Assembly: GCF_000002595.2 (NCBI RefSeq)
Contig: NC_057009.1
Location: forward strand, 3,082,382 to 3,146,381
Source: Chlamydomonas reinhardtii
Taxonomy: Eukaryota; Chlorophyta; Chlorophyceae; Chlamydomonadales; Chlamydomonadaceae
Length of the DNA stretch: 64,000 nucleotides
Reading direction: 5' to 3'
Positions within the stretch are counted from its first letter, which is position 1. The number at the start of each line of letters is the position of its first letter. The notes below the pieces were generated by a model. That model did not search any database. It had not been told where the DNA came from and saw nothing but the letters and a program-made list of their open reading frames with translations. Shown here piece by piece: positions 55,251 through 64,000 of this stretch. The position numbers were made by a program, and so were the translations under genes.

Positions 55251-57639
55251 ATGGGCGACAGGAGAGCAAGGAGAGCGATAGGAGAAAGGCTTGACGCAAA
55301 TGGGTCTGGGCGCGAATGTCAATGACAGGGCTAGCAAGCGACATGGCAAGGAGAGAGATGTGCTCGGCATGCAAGAGTGGGAGGGCGGAGGCACGAGGTC
55401 TGCAAGGTGGCAAGGGGGCGGTGCCCATTCATGGGGCTTAATGTAAAGCGTTGCATGCTGGTTGCTGGTGGTGAGTGGGGTGAAGAGGTGCAGGGCTGGT
55501 CGTGGCAAGCTTGTGTGTGCGTCTCGTGCGGAGTGCTGGCAGGCCAGTGCTGCCTGTGCTACTGCCAACCGGTTGTGATGAGAGCGGGGGGTGAGCTGAG
55601 TAAGCTAGAGCACGCTAGAGTGCTTCCGGGGCTCAGCCCAGAAAGCGAGCAGGAAAACAAACAGCACATGAGATAAGGCATGACGAAGTGGCGAGGGTGC
55701 GTGCGGCATGCCAACCCTAGTCTAGTCCCTAAACAGGCTGCAGTAGCGGCACCGCAGCGTCTGCTTAAGGTGGGAAGACACGTGCGGAGCGATGTCGTGG
55801 TGGTTAGCGGCTTAGCGCGGTGATGGCCGGTGTGGGTGGCGGTGGTGGTCCGAGTGAGCCCAGGTTTACCCGGCTGCATTTTGTGATTTTGAGTCTGTGG
55901 GTTAAGGTGAGGCCCTGGCTAGATTCAGCCGAGCCGGCGAGGGCTTCGCCGCTGACAGCTGCAGCGACGGCACCCACCGCGGTGCAGAGCTTGGGGACTG
56001 ACGGGTTGTCGGCTTTTGCAAACGTTTTGGTCATCCATGCGTCGTCGCGGGATGCATTGCGCTTACCGTAGCACCGGTGCATGTGCATCGATGTACGGAT
56101 TCAGTGTACGAAGGGACGGGCGGACGCGGGTACGAGGTAGCGGCGGCGTGCGAACACGCAGGATTGCAGGAAGTGGCAGCCGCAGCACCCACTCACCCAC
56201 TACGCAGCAGCTGCATGCGGCCGGACCGCCGGAGAGGGAAGGGAGCGCAGAGGGGGGAGGGATGATTTTATTTCAAGCCCAACTACCATAAAAAGATCCA
56301 GAACCAGAGCGCGCAGGAGGTTTGGCCTCGATCTTGGACGCCCTTGAGCTTTGTTGTTCTGGCCGGCGTTGGCCGTTGACCCTCGACCCTCGACTTGAGT
56401 ACTATCGAGTCGATAATAGTCTAGGCGGGGGGGGTTATCGTTGAACCAACCCCGTAAGGAAACAGTGGGGGGGGACGCCACCCTGGGTCCTGCAGGCCGA
56501 TTAAGACGCGGGCAATGGCGCAATGCTCTGACTCGCAGTTCAGGCCTGCTGGGGGGAGGGATGGCAGGGTCAGCCCAGGCGGCCTTGGGGCGGCCTCGGG
56601 CGCGGTGCAGGGCCTGGTGGCCTGGCAGGGCCATGGCGCCGTGTATGTTCCACAGACACCCCTGCGGTGTAAAGCCTAAGACCAGTTTCGTACTGGTAGC
56701 GAGATCGATTGTACAGGAGGGATGCAGGCCGTTATGCAGAATACGGACCCAGCCAGGTCAGCCGCGTTCCATTTGGGAGCCCATAGTGTGGCAGCCGCGC
56801 GCAGTCGGTGGCTGGTGCTGACGTCAGAGTTCTTCAAACGCCAGTCGAGTCCTCTTTTACGGACAAGGGCTTCACCCACGCCAACGACTACAAAGCGGCG
56901 GAGGACGGGGCGGGGCGGGGGACGGGGCGGGGGACGGGGCAGAGGAGGGCCGTCCGGGGGGTGGAGTGATTTTGTGTGTTTGGCACGAAGCGATTTGCGA
57001 CCGGGGCAAGACTTTTGTGTCCCCGCTTGGAGCCATTAATAGATGCCTGCTGTATGTATCCATATTGGGCTGAAATGGCAAACCTCATTGGGAAATTCTG
57101 TGGCACAGCTGGGCTTCCTACAGGCACGGCCAACTCGTAAACTGGCGCCAGAGCACTCTATTTTTAATCACTCCCAGCAGTCTGCAGCTTAGCCCTGCCA
57201 ACAAACGAGGCTACAGGCTGAGATTACCGAAAATACGTGGAAATTCGCTCGTCCCATATCAGGATTTTCGATTGACCTCAGCGCAGCTTCGTTTTCCTTC
57301 CCTTTCAAACACATAATATGGTATAGACATTTGAGTGTTATTGATTATAGCCAAAGGCAGGGAGGGAGGCGGCCCCTGCACGGAGCTGCGACCTGCGTAT
57401 AAGCGGGCTTTGCGTATAAGATTTTCTCAAGCCATCCACCCACCACAACCCGGAGCAATTGGCGTCGTTTGCAGCATGAACTCACTGGTGCTAGCCCAGA
57501 CTCGGCACAGTTACTTGCCAACGGCCAAACCCGAAAGCCCAAAGGCTTGTTCTCAGCTCACAACAGCAGAAGCGCCGAACGCGCCGAGGAAAATTAATTT
57601 TAAACCCTTATACGCCGGGCGCTATGCGCCTTGCGGCTC
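55251..57639. other. Spacer with CCDC25-like 3' UTR and MYB gene promoter
   Basis: After the TGTAA at 55442 no convincing exon was seen for about 2.2 kb. A GGGGCGGGG/GGGGACGGG tandem run at 56909-56940 could bind GC-box-like factors. The part next to 57640 should be the promoter and 5' UTR of the MYB gene. Confidence 0.5.
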
Positions 57640-57653
57640 ATGAAGGAGGCTAA
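57624..57653 (+). promoter_or_regulatory. Overlapping upstream ORF at the MYB start codon
   Basis: ATG 57624 opens a nine-codon frame ([12 protein letters not shown] at 57651-57653) that overlaps the chosen main start at 57640 in another frame. It could lower translation of the MYB protein if 57624 lies in the mRNA. Confidence 0.6.
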
Positions 57654-60600
57654 AAGCCCCAAGTCCGGCCCCGCGGCGCTGCCCGCGCAGCAGCCGTCGT
57701 CGGCGGGGCCCTCTGCTGGACCCAGCCAGCAGGCTGACCAGGAATCTACGCCCAAGATCAAGGTGAGCGCTTCAGCAGCTGCTTGTGGGCGCACACAGCG
57801 CTTGTGGAGCGGCAGGAGGCGCGTCCGTTGGGCTGCAATCGTCGAGCCAGCTGGGGCCTTTCACACTAGGTCCGCGAGCCAGCGCCCGGAGCTTCAAGAA
57901 GATTTCCAGCTATTTGTATATTCGACTTGCTGATTCCCGTCGTCGGGGTGCGCTCCTGGGCCGGGCCCGCAAGCTCACAGTTCCATTTCCGGGCCGCTTG
58001 ACCGCAGGCACGAAAGCCCTACATTATCACGAAGCAACGGGAGCGTTGGACGGATGAGGAGCATGCCCGATTCCTCGAGGCGCTAAAGCTCTATGGACGT
58101 GCCTGGCGGAAAATTGAAGGTAGCCTTTTATGCGTCACCGCCGGGGCGAGCAATACAGAGCAGTCAGGGAGGCTCGAAAGGGTTTGGTAGTAGTTATGAC
58201 ATATCGCGGCGTCGCGTCTAGGGCATTTGGGTGGTAACGGTCGGCGCGGGGGGGGCTCGGTGGCGGAGTGGCACTGTTACACGCTCGCCCCGCTCGTCCG
58301 CTCGCGCCTGCTGCGGTGCCCTGCAGAGCACGTCAGCACCAAGACTGCGGTACAAATCCGGAGTCATGCTCAGAAGTTTATCAACAAGCTAGAACGCAAC
58401 AAGGACTCGGGGTCCACAAAGGATGGTAAGCAAATTGCGGACCGGAACTGCACGCCACTTCACCTGCTCTTGCCCACACACGAGTTGATCAGGCACACGT
58501 AGCGTTCCAGCAGCTCCTCACTTTCTCAAGCATGCTGCTGCCACTGCGGCTCCTGCTGCTACCACTGCAGGCGAGGGCATCAGGATCCCTCCGCCGCGGC
58601 CGAAGCGCAAGCCGTCCCGGCCGTACCCCCGCAAGGAGCCCATCCTAGCGGACCACAGCGGCAGCGGCGCCGGCGATGTGAGCGGAATCAACGTGAGCGG
58701 CATGAATGTCAGCGGCATCAATGGTGCCGCTGCTACAGCCACTGGCACTGCCACCGGCACTGCCACTGCTACTGCCAGTCAGGGCACTGGCCTGGCGCAG
58801 CAACAGCAGCAGCAGCAGTCCAAGCTGTCGCTGCCCGTGCCGCCGCGCTCATCAGCCATGCCGCTACAGCCGCCCACGGCGGCGCTGCAGCAGCTGCAGC
58901 TACAGCTTCCACTCGGCCTGGGCCAACCGCAGCCGCCGGCCCTGGCGCCGGCAGTAGCAGCCGCCGCGGCGGCTGCAGCCGTGGTCAAGCAGCAGCAGCA
59001 CCAACAGCAACAGCACCACTTGCTGCTGGAGCGGTCACTGCCGTCCTCACAATACTCGGAGGTGTCGGAGGCGACCGTGGCGGCTGTAGCCGCTGCGGCG
59101 TCGGCGGCGGCCGCTGCCGCGGCGGCAGCTGTGGTGGCTGCGGCTGGGCAGCAGGTGCAGGCGCACCTGCAGGCGCACCCGCCGCAGGGCTTCCCGTTCT
59201 TTGGGTTGCCCCCGTCGCTGCTGGCGCAGATCACACTGCAGAACCCCGCCCTCGAGGTGAGGCCGGCGCATTCGGTCTTTCGGGGGTCAGGGGAAGATCG
59301 TGAGGGGAGATGGGGAAGGAGTACGGTAATGCCCAAGGCAAAGTGGTTGCAACAGTCATGGGGATGCATGTTGCGAAGGCATGGCCGCGGTTGTGCCCTG
59401 TTGTTGGTTCCTTCTGACACGCTCCCCCACGCCACGCGCAGACCATGTCCTGGGCTGGAGGCGCCACGGGCGGCACCGGCGGAACCAGCGGCACTAGCGT
59501 GCCAACGCACGCGCAGCCGCACGCTAACGGCAGCGCGGCCGCTGGCGGCCTCAGTGCCGGCGGCACTGGCATCGGCGTTGGCGCCAACGGCGGTGCGGGC
59601 AGCTTGGCTGCTGGCGCCACCGGTAGCACCACTGGCGCCGCCGGGCGGCCCAACTGGGACCTGGGCACGCTGTTGTGGCCCGCGCCCGCCAGCTACGACC
59701 GCCACCACCACCTGCACCACCACCACCATCACCACCACCACCACAGCGCCGAGCGCGGCCACCCCGGGGTGAGCCCCTCCCCATGTCCCCAACCCAATCG
59801 CCCCCCTGCTGCCCCCTTGCCCCCTGCCCGGGCCCCCCAACCTGTGCGCAGAGCGTGCCTTGCGCTGTACCCTGCTTCACCCCCACCCACACACAAACGC
59901 ACACCATCCCCACCCACCCTCCTGCCCTCGTCCTAACCTCCCGCTACCCCTGCTCCTGCCCTTCCTCAGACGCTCGCCGAGGCCACCGCCACAACCAACG
60001 ACGCCGAGAACCCTTCTGCTATGCTGGGCGAGGACCTCATGGGTCGCCTGGGCCAGATGATGGGCGTCGCCGGCGGTCAGGAGTCGCGCGGCAGCGACGG
60101 CAACTCGGTTGTGACGGAGCGCGAGGGAGAGCAGGGCGGCGGCGGCGGCGGCGGCGCGGTTGCGGGCGACGACGGCCCCGAGGCAGAAGAGACGGGGCAG
60201 GACGCGTGCGCGGAGGATGCGGGCCAGGGCGCGCAGAGCAACCTCACCGACGACGGCCAGGTGCGTGCCGGCATGCGTGTGTGTGGGGGGGTGGGGGTGG
60301 GTGGGTGGGTGGGAGTGTGTGTATATATATATATGTGTGTGCGCGCGCACCCCGTGTGTGGGCGCTACGCACTCGGTCTGTCCTCTCCTAACAAGCGCCT
60401 TGTACGGCAGCCCCATTGCCATGGCCGCTGCTGCTCTGCTGCCTTCGCAAGGACGCCGCGTCTCACTCCTCTCTCCTGCCGCCGCCCGTGTGCCCTCGCT
60501 GTGTGTTGCGTTCGTGCCCTCCCTCGCAGTGGGCAAAGCTGGGCCCCGGCGCCGAGCTGGAGCAGCAGCTGGCGGCGGGCGGCGCCATGGCCACTTCCAA

Positions 60601-60668
60601 GTACTGGCACATGCTAGGTGAGCGACCAGAGAGAGAGATGCCAGGTGCTGGGTGGGGTCTCATCGCGC

Positions 60669-60699
<31 letters not shown>

Positions 60700-63600
60700 G
60701 TGTGCGTGTGTGTGTGTGTGTATGTGCGTGTGTGTGTGTATGTGTTAACCCCCGCACATGCGAGGTAGCGAGGTGTGCGGGATCAGCCCAGCCCAGCGGT
60801 CTAGCGTGATTGTGGTTAGGCCGGGACAGAGGCGAGGGATGCGGCGGATTCCGGATTTGCCTTGCAGTCCTATGCATGCGCCATACGCCCGGGCACATCT
60901 TCCGCGAATCGCTTGACACCCTACTCACTAACTCTGGGCGGGGTGAATACCGTGCTGCGTCAAGGCTACATGCTCACGCGACAGCTTCACAGCTGCGGCA
61001 CGCTCCATTCCGAAAGCCCGCCAGCAGCTTCGCGCACCCGGCTTGCCCTGCGTGAAAACCCACAGAGTGTGTACGTATGTGTGTGTTGCGTGTGTTGGCG
61101 TGCGTGCTTCACGTGTGCGCAAATTATTTACTCATATGCTGGTCCGGGCATCTTGTGCATCTCCCTGCACCCTAAGATACCAAGCCCGCTGACATGCGCC
61201 CACGCCCCCTCGCCTTTGTGCCCTGCCTCCCTCGACTGGCGAAGGCGCGGCAGCTGGCCACCCGCCCCGCGACGGCCACGGTGGCGTTGGCCTGGGACCC
61301 ATCACACACAAGTCCCACAGCCACGGCGGCACGCGCACCACCGGCAGCGGCGGCGGCGTGCGCGCCAAGGCCGGTGCCGGCGCCAAGGCGCACGCACACA
61401 AGGAGGCGCGGGACCAGCACAAGAAGGTAGGCAAGGTCATCTGCCTGCCCTCCCACCTGGGGCGCAGTCGCATCGCACATTTGCGACTGCGGCAAAGCAC
61501 CCTGTCTCCGGCTTGCACCTCGCACCCTCGCTCCTCGCTCTGCCTCCTCTCACCACCTCCTTGCCCCTCCTTGCCTTCTAACCTCTGCCCCGCAACAGAG
61601 CTCTGCCCGCGACGCCTCCCCGCGGCGCTACAGCGACGTGTCCGGCCACGTGCGCGGCGGCCACCACCACCGCGACCGCGACCTGCTGGCCCACCCGCAC
61701 AGCTCCCACCACCACGTGCCGCCGTCGCCCTCCATCCAGGAGCACGCGGGAGGCCTGAAGCGCGACGCCGGCGGCCGACACGTGGCCAGCAGCGACGACA
61801 CCAACGGCAGCGACAGCCAGCAGCCGCCCAACACCGAGACCCGGTGAGTGCACATCTTCAACTGGGTTTGGGGTTTTGTGTGCGGTGTATGAATGCCTTG
61901 TGCGTGTTTGTGTACGCGGTCAGACGACGCCCTTCTGACTTTGGCTGCTCCTGTGTTGTGTAATCTGTGCGTCGGACCTGCAGGGAGGCGCAAGGCTCCA
62001 ACCCAACCAACCACAACAACGGAAATGGGAACGGCAGCTCCGGAAACGGGTCGGCCGGCAATGGCAACGGCAGCGGCAGCCAAGGCAACGGCTCCCAGGC
62101 AAGTGCAATAACTTACTCTTGCCGCGCCGGCGTCGCGTTGTGACCTCGGTTACTACAATGTCGCGCAGGCGTCTCGTCGTGTCTTAAGCTGCTTTCACCT
62201 GCCCTGCTTTGGTAAAATTGCTAAGCGTGCCGTGTCTGATTATGTGTCCACAAACATTTTACCAACCCTGCAGGGCAATGGAAACAACGGCAGCTCTGGT
62301 AACGGCCACAGCGGTGGTAACGGCCACAGTGGTGGCAACGGCCACAGTGGTGGCAACGGCCACAGCGGGGGCAACGGCCACAGCGGAGGTAGTGGGGGAG
62401 CCGGTGGCAGCGGCGGAAACGGCAACGGCCACAGCATCAAGGACTCCAACAACCCCACCGGCAACGGCAACGGCAATGGCTACAGCAGTGGTGAGCGCAC
62501 ATTATCAACAGCTTCCTCACTTACACATGACGTGCATACGGTTTGCATCAGCTTTCCTCTCTTGCACCATGCACCGTCGTCCTCACCCTTGCTTCCTTCT
62601 TTCCTGCCCTCCGTGTAGCCAACGGCACGAGCCACCACCACCACCTGCACCCGCACCAACACCTGCACGGGCTGCAGCGCATGCCGGCATACGACGCTGG
62701 TCGCTACCCCTCCCACCACGAGACTCAGGACCGCGAGGGTAACGGCGCCTCTGGCATTGGCGTCCGCCCGCCGTCGGGATCCGACGAGGACGACAACAAC
62801 GGCCTCAACGGTCTCAACGGTTCCGGCGGCGCAGGCGGCGGCGCCGCCGCCGGCGACGCCGCCGGCGGTTCCGGCAGTGGTGGCGCGGGCGCCGAGGTCG
62901 GCGCTAGCGCTGCGCCTGACGGCAGCCGCAGCGCCGGCGGTAGCGGCCCCAGTGCCAGCGGCAAGGCCGGCGGCATCAAGGGCGCCGGCGTCAGCGGCAG
63001 TGACGGCAGCGGCGGCGCCGGCGGCAAGGCTGCCAAAGGCGGTAGCGGCGACGGCCGCAGCGGCAGCCTGGGCAGCGGCGCCGCTGGCTTCCGCCGCCCG
63101 GCCGAGGGAACCCTCGCGTTGGGCCTCCTTGCGACTGCGCCCGACCGGCCGGTCGGCCAGATCGCTGGCTCAGCCTTCTCCGTCCCCGCACCCTCCATCA
63201 CGCGTGGCGGCAACGGCAACACCGGTGCCAGCGGCAACGTCGCCAATGCAGCTGCTGCTGCTGGCACAGGCGGCAGCAACGACGGCGCCGGCGCCACGCA
63301 CGGCGGCAGCGGCAGTGGCGGCAACGGCGGAGCCGGCGGTAGCAGCGGCGGCTCCGTCGCTGGCGCCGCTGCTGTGGCGGCGGTGCTGGAGGTCAGCCAG
63401 GTGCAGGCGCTGCTTGCGCAGCTGCATGCGCAGGCCTCGCTGGTGCCCTACCATGCGGCACCGGGCGCGGGCCTGGCGCCCAGCTTCGCGCAGCAGGCGA
63501 TGCACACGGCGACGGCGGGCGCTCAACCCTTCTTCGCCACCGCCTCCGCCGCGGCCAGCGCCATCCAGCAAGGCCTACTCGGTGCGGCTCACCAGCAACA

Positions 63601-64000
63601 GCAGCAGCAGACGCTGGTGGCCACTGCGGCCGCTGCAGCGGCTATAGCAGGTTCCGGCTCCGCCGCCGCCGCGTCCGCCGCTGCGTCCGCTGCCGCCGCG
63701 GCCGCAGTTGCGTCGGCGGCGGGCTCTGGCAGCGCAGCCTCATCCATGTCACAGCTGCTGACGCTGGCCAAGTCGGCGCGCAGGGATGCCCGTGTCCCCG
63801 TGGAGGCGTTCGACGTCGCGGCCGCTGTGGCCGCGATGGCGGCCGCTGCCGGCAGCGGTGACCTCGACGCCACCAACGCGGCGGAGCTGGCGCAGCTGCA
63901 GCAGGTGGCGGCTGCGGCGGCGGAGCCGCGCGTCAGTGCGGCCGCCGCCGCTGACCTGCTGCCCCCTCGCGGCGGCCGGGGCGGCTCGGGCTCCAACACC
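57640..64000 (+). CDS. ROC40: SHAQKF MYB-related factor (CCA1/LHY/RVE class), probably ROC40; 3' end outside window
   Basis: Twelve exons join in phase (57640-57762, 58008-58119, 58327-58425, 58571-59256, 59442-59768, 59970-60260, 60530-60617, 61254-61426, 61599-61843, 61984-62098, 62274-62490, 62619-64000+), at least 1286 codons, open at the right edge. A single MYB repeat lies at 50-100: [49 protein letters not shown] (SHAQKF 91-96). [18 protein letters not shown] follows, the block typical of plant REVEILLE/LHY proteins, which bind evening elements. The remainder is Gln/Ala, Gly/Asn/Ser and His-rich, with a five-fold GNGHSG repeat at 62298-62387. In C. reinhardtii the clock gene ROC40 is of this class and, as I recall, sits among chromosome 6 histone clusters; that is why the symbol is offered. 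Exon 8 (61254) is supported by phase only. Intron 10 is GC-AG. Confidence 0.8.
60670..60745 (+). repeat. (GT)n microsatellite in MYB intron 7
   Basis: About 75 bases of GT with a few C and A interruptions. Confidence 0.9.
62298..62387 (+). repeat. Coding 18-bp repeat encoding GNGHSG
   Basis: Five tandem 18-base units (GGTAACGGCCACAGCGGT and variants) lie in exon 11 of the MYB gene, so they change protein length in whole six-residue steps. Confidence 0.9.

Noticed and set aside
60867-60990. A possible extra MYB-gene exon after the acceptor at 60866
   Set aside because: The acceptor is good and the phase fits, but no donor restores the frame to the next exon, and the direct join 60617/61254 is in phase.

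Overview
The window looks like nuclear DNA of a volvocine green alga, most likely Chlamydomonas reinhardtii or a very close relative. The signs are high GC with strong third-position GC bias, genes cut by many short GT-AG introns, long (CA)n/(GT)n tracts in introns, TGTAA poly(A) signals, and intronless core-histone genes in divergent pairs with TGGCCAGG/CGTTGACC promoter motifs and a 3' palindrome. No tRNA, rRNA, CRISPR array or intact mobile element was recognised. All exon coordinates below were read by hand from splice sites, reading-frame phase and remembered protein-family sequences; no search was run.

Layout. 1-3002 (+): last eight exons of a CIA30/SDR-type protein. 4064-6686 (+): OTU1/YOD1-type deubiquitinase with an N-terminal membrane segment. 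7361-10559: one of each core histone (H2B-, H2A+, H3-, H4+). 11001-21456 (-): a 17-exon FAN/NSMAF-type GRAM-BEACH-WD40 protein. 22098-26300 (+): a SWEET sugar transporter with two candidate last exons. 27946-31720 (-): gamma-glutamyl hydrolase. 32147-35633 (+): nucleolin-like protein (acidic blocks, two RRMs, RGG tail). 37579-45771 (-): very large class 3 lipase-domain protein. 46539-48317 (+): coiled-coil/low-complexity protein of unknown role, 5' end unresolved. 50111-52584 (-): unknown 667-residue low-complexity protein. 53156-55250 (+): CCDC25-like NFACT-R protein. 57640-64000 (+): SHAQKF MYB-related factor of the CCA1/LHY/RVE class, probably ROC40, running off the right edge.

Architecture. 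Most genes are in head-to-head pairs with short shared promoters: H2B/H2A, H3/H4, FAN/SWEET, GGH/nucleolin, lipase/coiled-coil and 667-aa/CCDC25. The longer gaps (26.3-27.9, 35.6-37.6 and 48.3-50.1 kb) are convergent 3' regions, except 55.3-57.6 kb, which is upstream of the MYB gene. The genes do not form a pathway. The histone set and nucleolin serve chromatin and ribosome production in growing cells; the rest are unrelated housekeeping, membrane-traffic, transport and regulatory genes.
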